From Sphingomonas sp. Leaf22 (lineage in GTDB: Bacteria; Pseudomonadota; Alphaproteobacteria; Sphingomonadales; Sphingomonadaceae): 49,533 nucleotides of DNA. Below, in pieces: positions 27,929-35,642 of this stretch. The DNA lies in the NCBI RefSeq assembly GCF_001421715.1, contig NZ_LMKP01000018.1:738-50270 (forward strand), given 5' to 3'. The position numbers were made by a program, and so were the translations under genes. Numbering within the stretch: the first letter of the stretch is position 1; each line of letters opens with the position of its first letter. The notes under the pieces are model-generated. The model searched no databases. It had not been told where the DNA came from and was given only the letters and a program-made list of their open reading frames with translations.

Positions 27929-27950
27929 TCGCCGCCGCCACGCGCGGCGA
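27929..27950. terminator. GC-rich hairpin between convergent genes
   Basis: TCGCCGC (27929-27935) pairs with GCGGCGA (27944-27950) around an 8-base loop, giving a perfect 7-bp stem directly after the acetyltransferase stop and before the convergent minus-strand stop. No T-tract follows on either strand, so it would be a weak or factor-dependent bidirectional terminator. Confidence 0.5.
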
Positions 27951-27961
27951 CGTTCGTTCGA

Positions 27962-29311
27962 TCAGATTGCGTGCCTCTTCACCCGGTCGATATAGGCCTC
28001 AACCTTCTGCTGGAAGAAAACGTCGCCTAGTGCGACGAACTTTTCGTAATCCGATCGCCAGTGGCTGCCCATGCCTTCCATTCCGGTTGCAGCTTTGAGC
28101 GCGTTGTAACCGTTGACCGTCTTGCGTTTTGCCTGTTCGACGCTGCGGACGGCATAATGGATCATGGCGAAACCATGTTCGGCGGCGATGACCATATCCG
28201 CTTCCCGGTCGGCACAATCGCGGATGAAATGGGCACCCATTTCGACCATCGCGACGCCGTCGATGCGAAATGCACATTTGCGGACCAGTCCCGGCCCGAA
28301 ACGGCTTCGGCATGGAAAACTGCGATGCAAATCCTGTTCGGGTTCGAACCGCTGCAGGGCAGTCACGGAGGCGGCATGGCTCCACGCGAACACGATCATC
28401 TTCGCATCCTGGCGGTCGGCATGATTGACGATCTGTCGCAGCGAGGCTTCGCTGTCGAACGCCTGCAATTCCTCGTCGGCATCTATTGGAAACGCCCAGC
28501 GGATCGGACTCCCGATCCCCGCGAATACCCGAGCAGCATAATCCACCAGCGCCATCGTCTTCACGTCCTGATAATAGCCGACGACCGGATCGCTGACGAT
28601 GAAGGTGATCGCCGATGGATGATCGGCAGCGAAGCGGCGTATCTCGTCGGCCGTATTGTCCGTGCTGCCATTGTCGGCGATCATGAACTTTCGGAAGCCC
28701 TGCCGGTACGATGCCGCCAGACAGGCGTAAATCACGTCGCCTTCGTCCTTGGCCATCGTCACGTGCACGCATCCGGGCAATTCCGGAGCCTCCGCTGCCG
28801 GCGGTGCGAGCCGGATCTCGTAACCGGACAGACGCTGAACCGCCAGCAAGGTGCGGGCGGACGCGAGTTCCTTCAATATCGTCTGATATTCAGCGGCCAG
28901 CACCCGCCCATGACAATGCCGTTCGCCCCGCCGCAGGATGTCCACTTCCGCAGCAAAATCACCATGTCGGCGATGGATTTGGGCAATGTGATAGTAAGAC
29001 CACATATTCGCTGGCGCGACGGCAGCGGCGCGTTCGAACCAGCCAAGTGCCGATGCCTTATCATGAAGGCGCAGATACATCTTGCCGAGTTCCAATGGCG
29101 CTCGAACATCGGACGGCGATCTGGCCTGCGTTTCATGCAGCAAGGAAAGCGCGGCTTCTGTATCCCCTTGCGCAAACAGCGTTTCGGCATGGAGATTGCG
29201 CGCGACAATATTCCCATCTAAATCAGTTGCATGGCTTTCGTACAGACGATGGGCAGTGTCATAGTCCGCTTTGGCAACCGCTGCCTGCAGTGCTGGAACC
29301 ACATCGCTCAT
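27962..29311 (-). CDS. TPR protein with C-terminal GT2-type domain
   Basis: About 449 residues. The ATG at 29311 (MSDVVPALQAAVAKADYDTA) is chosen because the upstream start at 29398 would overlap the preceding gene by 29 bases. The first 150 residues carry TPR-like repeats (ADYDTAHRLYES, LFAQGDTEAALSLLHE, LRLHDKASALGWFERAAAVA). The second part, from about residue 190, is a Glyco_tranf_2_4-type domain: VHVTMAKDEGDVIYACLAAS, MIADNGSTDNTADEIRRF and FPIDADEELQAF with the DXD-type site. It resembles the enzyme at 22360-23229 in the catalytic domain. TPR fusions often recruit protein partners. Confidence 0.8.
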   Translation of the reverse strand: MSDVVPALQAAVAKADYDTAHRLYESHATDLDGNIVARNLHAETLFAQGDTEAALSLLHETQARSPSDVRAPLELGKMYLRLHDKASALGWFERAAAVAPANMWSYYHIAQIHRRHGDFAAEVDILRRGERHCHGRVLAAEYQTILKELASARTLLAVQRLSGYEIRLAPPAAEAPELPGCVHVTMAKDEGDVIYACLAASYRQGFRKFMIADNGSTDNTADEIRRFAADHPSAITFIVSDPVVGYYQDVKTMALVDYAARVFAGIGSPIRWAFPIDADEELQAFDSEASLRQIVNHADRQDAKMIVFAWSHAASVTALQRFEPEQDLHRSFPCRSRFGPGLVRKCAFRIDGVAMVEMGAHFIRDCADREADMVIAAEHGFAMIHYAVRSVEQAKRKTVNGYNALKAATGMEGMGSHWRSDYEKFVALGDVFFQQKVEAYIDRVKRHAI

Positions 29312-29369
29312 ATTCGAAACTTGCCCTAAGAAAGTTGAAAATCCGATACGCCCAATCGAAACTTGCATG

Positions 29370-30017
29370 CTAGCCAAATAAAGTTCGTGAGCGGGCATCG
29401 CTTACCCGGCCGTCAAATCCCGCCGCCGCCCGTTCGGCATACAGCGCGCGGTCCTCCGGCGACACGGCAGCGGCTTCCTTGTCCCAGTCGACCTCGACCA
29501 GCATTGCCTGCGGGTCTTGGCGCAGCGCACCGGCTGCCATCGCCAGCACGGTCAGTTCGGTATCGGCATAATGGCTGCGATAGCCGGGGTGGAACAGGTC
29601 GCCGGCATAGTTGCCGTGTGCCCAGTCGGCGCGGACCATGCCGAACGCCGCCAGCGCGCCTGCCCATTTGCCGTCATGAAACGCCAGCAGCCCGCCCTGT
29701 CCAGCGTCCAGCGCACGCACCCCATGCACCAGCCATCCACGCCCGGCGAACGCATCCTGCGCGACATAGGCGACGTACGGCGCATCCGTGCGGCGAAAGG
29801 CCGCGTTGGCGACGGCGATGAAGCCGCGCCGCCGATCGTCGGCGATACACGCCACGCTGACCGGCGTACCGGCGCGGCGGGCCAGCTGCACCGCCGACCG
29901 CTTCGCCGCTGCCGCGTCGATATACGGCATCACCACCAGCGGCCGGTCGTCTCGACCGATCCGTGCCGGCAACGCCTCGGCACTGGCGAACACGACCTCG
30001 GCCGCAGGAACGGGCAT
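29370..30017 (-). CDS. Putative glycosyltransferase-like protein, family not recognised
   Basis: 215 residues from the ATG at 30017; a TTG at 30026 would add three residues. It reads like a small GT-A fold: an N-terminal beta-alpha region (LVVMPYIDAAAAKRSAVQLA), DAPYVAYVAQDAFAGRGWLV where QD might replace a DXD motif, and a C-terminal FHPGYRSHYADTELTVLAM, similar to the acceptor-side motif of GT2 enzymes. The start lies one base after the stop of the upstream gene, so the two are coupled. Function is inferred only from this pattern and the neighbourhood. Confidence 0.6.
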   Translation of the reverse strand: MPVPAAEVVFASAEALPARIGRDDRPLVVMPYIDAAAAKRSAVQLARRAGTPVSVACIADDRRRGFIAVANAAFRRTDAPYVAYVAQDAFAGRGWLVHGVRALDAGQGGLLAFHDGKWAGALAAFGMVRADWAHGNYAGDLFHPGYRSHYADTELTVLAMAAGALRQDPQAMLVEVDWDKEAAAVSPEDRALYAERAAAGFDGRVSDARSRTLFG

Positions 30018-30018
30018 G

Positions 30019-30912
30019 TTAGGCAAAACGGATCTCGCCCGGCGTCACCTGCCGCAGATAGCGTTGTGCCCATTGCCGGCCGTGCTGCTGCTGGAGATAG
30101 AGGCTGCGATAATTGACCCAGCATGCCGCCAGCCAGGACGACCGGTCGCGACAGGCATGGTCCTTCATCTCGCGCAGCAGCTTCTGGTGCACGTTCATCT
30201 CGTCCTCGGGGATCGGCAGCGGTAGCTTGAACCCCAACAGATGCGCGCCGGCGGTGCGCAGAAACAGCGGGAACAGCCGTTCGACGATGAACGGCATATA
30301 GGTGCAGCCCTTGTGCACCATGCGGTCGTCGGCGGCGGTGCTGTGCAGTGCGGCCTTGTCCGCGGCCGACAGATTGGCATCGGCGCGCCGGATCGCGCCG
30401 CGCACGAACGGCAGATAGGCCGACCAGAAGGCCGGCGTGCCCACGAAATAATTGGCGGTGGAATACTGGCTGGACGGGTCGATCGTGTCGACCGCCTCCC
30501 CCGGCAGCCCGGCCGCGACCAGAAACGCCCGCGACAGCTCGACGAACCGGGGATGCGCGGTTTCGCCCTGCACCCACAGATTGTGGTAGATACCCTCATG
30601 CTGCGGATGCGGGTTGCAGAAATAGACGTCGTGACCCGGATGGGCGGCGATCAGGTCGAACAACTCCGCCCCGTCCAGACCGGTCTTTTCGGTAAAGCGC
30701 CACGACAGGGCACCCCATAAGGCCGCCCCCTGGACATGCGGCGAGATCGACAGCCGTTCGAACAGGTCGAATTCGAGATATTCGGTCGCCGGCCCGCGAT
30801 TGTCGAGCGGGATGAAGCGCGGGTCGCACACGCTGCGATGCCAATCCTCGTAATGGATCTGAAAGATGCGTGGCGGCTCTCCCTGCATCCCCTGATCGCG
30901 AACATCCGGCAT
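30019..30912 (-). CDS. Conserved-type hypothetical protein of surface-glycan loci
   Basis: 297 residues from the ATG at 30912, which has GAGG 9 bases upstream; the in-frame extension to 31017 crosses the divergent promoter region. The protein is soluble, rich in aromatic residues, with IFQIHYEDWHRSVCDPRFIP, LDNRGPATEYLEFDLFERL, ALWGALSWRFTEKTGL and DVYFCNPHPQHEGIYHNLW. I have seen similar proteins beside glycosyltransferases in LPS and capsule loci, but cannot name the family or a catalytic site. It heads a three-gene minus-strand operon with the two genes above. Confidence 0.65.
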   Translation of the reverse strand: MPDVRDQGMQGEPPRIFQIHYEDWHRSVCDPRFIPLDNRGPATEYLEFDLFERLSISPHVQGAALWGALSWRFTEKTGLDGAELFDLIAAHPGHDVYFCNPHPQHEGIYHNLWVQGETAHPRFVELSRAFLVAAGLPGEAVDTIDPSSQYSTANYFVGTPAFWSAYLPFVRGAIRRADANLSAADKAALHSTAADDRMVHKGCTYMPFIVERLFPLFLRTAGAHLLGFKLPLPIPEDEMNVHQKLLREMKDHACRDRSSWLAACWVNYRSLYLQQQHGRQWAQRYLRQVTPGEIRFA

Positions 30913-30989
30913 CGTTAACCACCTCGTGACCTCCGGGCGGTAGGGTGCGGCGACATGCAGACCACCTGCCCGGTCGAGGGACGTTAACC
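30913..30989. promoter_or_regulatory. Compact divergent promoter region with mirrored GTTAAC sites
   Basis: This 77-bp region separates two divergent starts. GTTAAC occurs at 30914-30919 and 30983-30988, one or two bases before each start codon. On each strand it is preceded by a ribosome-binding site: GAGGTGGTTAACG-ATG on the minus strand and GAGGGACGTTAACC-ATG on the plus strand. The two ends of the region are therefore near mirror images. Confidence 0.5.
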
Positions 30990-31940
30990 ATGGAACTGAT
31001 TGACAAACCGTCACCATCGCCGACGATCGGCTATCTGGGCGCGGTCGACGACGACCGGCAGGGACGGCTGAGCGGTTGGGCGATCACGCGGCAGGGCGAT
31101 CCGTGCGAAGTGACTGCCACCGTCAACAGTCGCAGCTTTGCCACCGCATCCGACCTGCCGCGCCCCGATCTGGCCGCCAAGGGCCAGTCGCGCGGTGCTG
31201 GCGGATGGCGGATCGAACTGGTCGACGCACTGGAGCCGGGGGAGAACCGTATCGATATCACCCTGCCCGACGGCACGCCCCTGTCGGGCAGCCCGCGCAT
31301 GGTGACATGGACGCCGGCCCCCACGGCTGCGCCGGCACCACGCCATCTGGGCGCGATCGACAGCGCCAATGCCCGGCTGCTGTCGGGCTGGGCACTGACC
31401 GCCACCGGCGACCCGTGCGAGGTGACGATCACGGTCGGCGACGGCGATCCGGTGACCATGTTGTCGGAAGGAACGCGCGCCGACTTGGCGGCCAAGGGGA
31501 TGTCGCGCGGTGCCGGGGGCTGGCACCTGTTCCTAGAAGGCCGTCTGATGCCGGGTGCGAACCGGGTGACGATCGCGCTGCCCGACGGTTCGGCCATGCC
31601 CGGCAGCCCGCTGACCATCGAGGGGCAGACCGTCCCCCCGGTGGAGGTCAGGCCGGCCCCCGTCCCGGCAATGGCACCGGTGACCGCCCCGCCGCCGCCC
31701 TCAGCGAGCGCGGTCGTGACCGAATTGCCACCGCGTCAGCGTCCGGCGATGCCGTCGCTGGTCGAACTCGACGAATTGTCGCTCGACGATCTCGCGCTGG
31801 CGGTCGCCAGCGGGCGGATCCGGGTCGACACGCCACCCCCGCCCGAACCCGTCGCACCGCCGGTCCTGTCGGAAGCGGCGGCTGACCCCACCCCGCCGCC
31901 CCGGCGCAGTGGCTGGGTAGCACGGTTGCTGGGGCGATAG
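30990..31940 (+). CDS. Small protein of two GW modules with proline-rich tail
   Basis: 316 residues, starting at MELIDKPSPSPTIGYLGAVD with GAGGGA before the ATG. Two tandem modules with a period of about 104 residues share YLGAVDDDRQGRLSGWAITR / HLGAIDSANARLLSGWALTA, GDPCEVT, DLAAKGQSRGAGGW / DLAAKGMSRGAGGW and a final SGSP/PGSP. A proline-rich stretch, a short helix (LVELDELSLDDLALAVASGR), a second proline stretch and a basic end RRSGWVARLLGR follow. There is no signal peptide or membrane segment. The modules resemble those at the N-terminus of the 829-residue glycosyltransferase. I infer a cytoplasmic scaffold or docking protein; the function is unknown. Confidence 0.7.
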   Translation: MELIDKPSPSPTIGYLGAVDDDRQGRLSGWAITRQGDPCEVTATVNSRSFATASDLPRPDLAAKGQSRGAGGWRIELVDALEPGENRIDITLPDGTPLSGSPRMVTWTPAPTAAPAPRHLGAIDSANARLLSGWALTATGDPCEVTITVGDGDPVTMLSEGTRADLAAKGMSRGAGGWHLFLEGRLMPGANRVTIALPDGSAMPGSPLTIEGQTVPPVEVRPAPVPAMAPVTAPPPPSASAVVTELPPRQRPAMPSLVELDELSLDDLALAVASGRIRVDTPPPPEPVAPPVLSEAAADPTPPPRRSGWVARLLGR

Positions 31941-31945
31941 CGGAA

Positions 31946-31961
31946 CGGGCTGCGCCGCCCG
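31946..31961. terminator. Short hairpin between convergent genes
   Basis: CGGGC (31946-31950) and GCCCG (31957-31961) can form a 5-bp stem with a 6-base loop in the 22-bp gap between two convergent genes. The stem is short and no T-tract follows, so this is a weak candidate. Confidence 0.3.
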
Positions 31962-31962
31962 C

Positions 31963-34900
31963 CTATTCCATAATCGACGCCATATAGGCCGCCCGTTCCG
32001 CCGCCCGGTCGGGATCGGGGTCGAGCGCATGGATGCGGGCGATCTCCATCTGGTGACGTCCGGCATCGCTGCGTTCGGCGAAGGACGCGGTGTGCTGGCG
32101 GTGGCGGCACAGCGGTTCGGGCACGAACACCGCACCATATCCCGCCGCCGCCGCGCGCAGATACAGCAGCCAGTCGAACGCGAAGTCCAGCGTCGCCAGT
32201 GCCGCGCGCTCGCGCTCCAGCAGTTCGGCCAGGACCGCGCGCCGCCAGACCACCGAACTGACCGACAGCACCGGATTGCGTATCCGCATTCCCGACGCCC
32301 GCAGCACTGCCGCATTGATCGCGCCGTCCTGAACGGCCGTACCGATCACCGATGCCGGATAGCCCGAATGATCGGCGATCACCTGATCGTCGCCATCGGT
32401 CCATTCGACTGCGGTAAAGGCATAGGCGGCGTCGGGCGCATCCTGCAACGCGGCGACGCAGCGGTCGAGCATGTCGGGCGCGATCCAGTCGTCCCCTTCG
32501 GCCAGATGGAGGAATTCGGCATCGCTGCCGGCGACGATCTGCCGCCAACTGGTCGGCAGATGGCCGCCATTGGCCGGATCGGCACGAAAGCCGAAGCCGA
32601 GCCGCGCGGCTTCGTGGCGCGCGGCGGCGGCGCTGCCGTCGGTCGAGGCGATGTCATGATAGGTGACACGCACGGGCGGCAGCGTCTGCCGTGCGATGCT
32701 GGCGCAGCGCGATGCGACGAAGCGGCCGTGATTGTGGCCGATGATTGCGACCTCGACCGCTGGGGGGGCAAGCACCAGCCCGAGCAGCGCACGGACATAG
32801 CCCGGCCAGTCGAACCGTTCCGCCGCCCACGCCGCACGTGCCTCCGACCGGCTGAGCGCCAGCCCGGCCTGCACCGCCGCTGCCAGCGATGCGACGTCCT
32901 CGCCCTTGGCCAGCACGCCCAGATCACTATCCCCGGCGATCAGGTCGCTTATCCCGCCGGCATCGGCCAGCGCCACCACCGGCAGGCCGCACGACCACGC
33001 CTCGATCGCGGCGGAGGGCAGCGGGTCCTCGCGCGACGACAGCAGGAACAGGTCGGCCGCCGCCATCAGCGTCTCGATCTCCGGGCTGTCGGGCAGGTGC
33101 AGCAGCCATCCCGCCGTGACCAGCGGCTCGACCCGGTCGGCCAGTGCCTGCGCGGTGGCGGGGTCCCAGTCGCCTTGCCACACGAACAGCATCGCGTCGT
33201 CCGCGGCGCAGGCGGCTTCGGCGGCCGCGACGAACAGGTCGACCCCCTTGCGCCGGTCGCCATAGCCCAGCGCGACGACGACCGCACGGTCGTCGTCCGG
33301 CCCCAGCAGCGCGCGGCGTGCGGCATCGCGACCAACGCGCGCGACCCGGCGATACTGGCCCTGCGGCAACAGGGTGATCGCATCGGCGGGCACGCCCGCA
33401 TCCTCAATCACCTGCGCGACCGACCGGGTGGAGGCGACGAAGCCGCGTACCGCCCCCGCCGCCGCGCGCAGATCGGGCGCGAAGCCCAGCGTGTCGGCCA
33501 TGGCGGGCAGCTCGTGGATCAGCGACAGGACCTTGAGCCCCGCATCGGCCAGCAGCACGAGGGCCGGAGCCGACGCACCGCTATTGACGATCGCCGCGCC
33601 GAACCCGTCGCGCACCAGGTCGGCCGCGACGCGGTCGACCGGGCGGTGCGTGTTGCACACGATGGTCGGCGCGACCGCCTGATAGTCGGGCAGCAGCCCG
33701 TCATAGCCGGCATCGCCGCGCAGCAGGACGAAGCGGACGCTCGCTCCCAGATCGGCGGTCAGCGTGCGACCGAGATGCAGCAGCAGCCGCTGCGCCCCGG
33801 CCGGAAAGGCATCATGCCCGACCAGCACGATCTTCAGCCCGCCGGCGTCCTCCTGCGGGTGCATCACCGCCTGTACGGTGTTGAGATAGGCATAGCCGAA
33901 ATGGCGATCGGGTTCGAGATAGGCACCCTCGCCCCATTCGTTCCATGCATTGATGCAGACGATCGGATCGTCGCTGTCCGCCTCCGCCGCCGCGACCAGC
34001 GGTTCGAGCCACTGGCGGAACAGCGCGGGCGTCGATCCGTGGATGACCGAGGACGCCCCCTGTCGGCGGCTGTCATTGTCCCATGACGGAAAACAGGCAC
34101 GCACCAGCGGATAGGGGGTCGGTTCGGCCAGATCGGCCAGCGCCGCCGCGACGAAGCGGTCGTAATCCCACACCTTGAGCGCCGGATTGCTGCCGAACGG
34201 GCGCTGCGGCATCGCCAGCGGCAGTTCGCGGCTATGCTTGTGCGGCGGAAACTCCATCGCCCCGTCGAGGTCGTAGACGCGCGGGTCGAGATCCTCGAAA
34301 GTCTGCGCCATCCAGATCACCGGATCTTCGCCGAGCGCGCGGCAAGCCTCGCGGAACCGCGCGATCCAGCCCGTCGGATCGGGCAGATGCCCGACGCGAT
34401 AGATCACGAACAGCGGCCGCTCCCCGATCCGGCGATAGCGCGGATCGGCGGCATAGCGCACCAGATCGGCGGCGACCTCACCTGGCAGCGTGTCGGGATA
34501 GCGCTGTTCGAGCAGGATCTCCGCCTCGGACCCGTCCCAGCGGCGCGACCAGGTCTCGTTCGCCCAGATCAGGAAGAAACCGGCATCGAGCGACGGATCG
34601 GCAACGAAGCGGTCGAGCGGCCGCTCGAGCAGCCGCTGGTCGCCGAAATGATAGTAATAGAAGGCGAACCCGGCGAGGCCCGCCTGCCGCGCCAGCGCCA
34701 CCTGCCGCGGCATGATGCGCGGGTCCTCAAGGTCGTAGAACCCCAGCGCCGAGGGGACACGCGGCTGATAATGGCCCGAAAAGCGCGGCGTGCCGCGCAC
34801 GACATTGTGCCATTCGGTGAACCCCTCCCCCCACCACGCATCGTTTTCGGCGACGCGGTGATACTGGGTCAGGTAGAAGGCATAGACGTCGCACGCCCGC

Positions 34901-35616
34901 CGCGTGTCCGCAACCGGGGGCGCGGCGTGATGTTCGTACAGCGGCGAGGGCCGGTGATTGGCGCGCACCTCCTCCTGCATCCGCTCGGCCGCCGAGGTGC
35001 GGTCGGTGCCGCTATCGTCGTCGCCGTCGCCCAGCAGCCGCCAGCGCGCCATCAGCGCGCGAAACGCCTCCGTATTGCTGCCCGACAGATGATAGCGTTC
35101 GCGGAGCGCAAACCAGTTGAAATCGTGCGAGGGCAGCCGCCCTTCATCGGCACCGACATGGACCCAGTGCCAATAGGGATCGACCCCGGCCGCGACCACA
35201 TCCGGATTCTGTTCGCCATACCATGCCGCCGCGAAAAAACGGTTGGGATCGACCGGACGCCCGGCCTCGACCGCGCGCACATAGCCGACGAGCGCGGGTT
35301 CGTCGCGGCGACCGGCCCGCGTCCGGACGAAGGCGGGGTCGAGGCCGATCATCGGCTGATAGCCGTCGCCGTCGCCGACCGTCAGATAATGCGCCAGCAG
35401 GCAATGCCCCTCGGGCACGCGACGCAGCTGTCCGCGATACCAGAGAGGATCGAACCAAGGCGACGGCGCGCGGTTCTCCGCCTCGCCCCGCACGATGTAC
35501 TGCGCCAGCAGATCCTCTTCGCCAGCCAGATCGGGATTGTTCCGGGCGTAGAAGGCGGCGTCGAACGTGCGCGTGGCGCGGATCAGGCGGTGGAACTTGC
35601 GTTGAAGCGGGGTCAT
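31963..35616 (-). CDS. Giant glycosyltransferase: WbsX-like, GT4 and GT2 domains in one chain
   Basis: 1217 residues. Residues 1-200 hold repeats of a short motif (FDAAFYARNNPDLAGEEDLL, FAAAWYGEQNPDVVAAGVDP). Residues about 238-575 are a WbsX-type domain: DVYAFYLTQYHRVAEND, GFTEWHNVVRG, FAFYYYHFGDQRLLERPLD, FLIWANETWSRRWDG and VCINAWNEWGEGAYLEPD. A GT4-type domain follows (about 590-940), with VALGYGDRRKGVDLFVAAAE and LLSSREDPLPSAAIEAWSCG. The end (about 950-1217) is a GT2 domain with VAIIGHNHGRFVASRCASIA, YHDIASTDGSAAA and HLAEGDDWIAPDMLDRC. It lies 26 bases after the GT41-like gene, at the end of the secretion operon. It could build a complete oligosaccharide. Confidence 0.85.
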   Translation of the reverse strand: MTPLQRKFHRLIRATRTFDAAFYARNNPDLAGEEDLLAQYIVRGEAENRAPSPWFDPLWYRGQLRRVPEGHCLLAHYLTVGDGDGYQPMIGLDPAFVRTRAGRRDEPALVGYVRAVEAGRPVDPNRFFAAAWYGEQNPDVVAAGVDPYWHWVHVGADEGRLPSHDFNWFALRERYHLSGSNTEAFRALMARWRLLGDGDDDSGTDRTSAAERMQEEVRANHRPSPLYEHHAAPPVADTRRACDVYAFYLTQYHRVAENDAWWGEGFTEWHNVVRGTPRFSGHYQPRVPSALGFYDLEDPRIMPRQVALARQAGLAGFAFYYYHFGDQRLLERPLDRFVADPSLDAGFFLIWANETWSRRWDGSEAEILLEQRYPDTLPGEVAADLVRYAADPRYRRIGERPLFVIYRVGHLPDPTGWIARFREACRALGEDPVIWMAQTFEDLDPRVYDLDGAMEFPPHKHSRELPLAMPQRPFGSNPALKVWDYDRFVAAALADLAEPTPYPLVRACFPSWDNDSRRQGASSVIHGSTPALFRQWLEPLVAAAEADSDDPIVCINAWNEWGEGAYLEPDRHFGYAYLNTVQAVMHPQEDAGGLKIVLVGHDAFPAGAQRLLLHLGRTLTADLGASVRFVLLRGDAGYDGLLPDYQAVAPTIVCNTHRPVDRVAADLVRDGFGAAIVNSGASAPALVLLADAGLKVLSLIHELPAMADTLGFAPDLRAAAGAVRGFVASTRSVAQVIEDAGVPADAITLLPQGQYRRVARVGRDAARRALLGPDDDRAVVVALGYGDRRKGVDLFVAAAEAACAADDAMLFVWQGDWDPATAQALADRVEPLVTAGWLLHLPDSPEIETLMAAADLFLLSSREDPLPSAAIEAWSCGLPVVALADAGGISDLIAGDSDLGVLAKGEDVASLAAAVQAGLALSRSEARAAWAAERFDWPGYVRALLGLVLAPPAVEVAIIGHNHGRFVASRCASIARQTLPPVRVTYHDIASTDGSAAAARHEAARLGFGFRADPANGGHLPTSWRQIVAGSDAEFLHLAEGDDWIAPDMLDRCVAALQDAPDAAYAFTAVEWTDGDDQVIADHSGYPASVIGTAVQDGAINAAVLRASGMRIRNPVLSVSSVVWRRAVLAELLERERAALATLDFAFDWLLYLRAAAAGYGAVFVPEPLCRHRQHTASFAERSDAGRHQMEIARIHALDPDPDRAAERAAYMASIME

Positions 35617-35642
35617 CCGGATGCCGAGCGAGAGGGACGGGG

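Noticed and set aside
32029..34086. 685-residue open frame on the plus strand opposite the WbsX giant enzyme
   Set aside because: It is a GC-rich shadow frame with His/Arg-rich low-complexity composition; the minus-strand frame has clear WbsX, GT4 and GT2 motifs.
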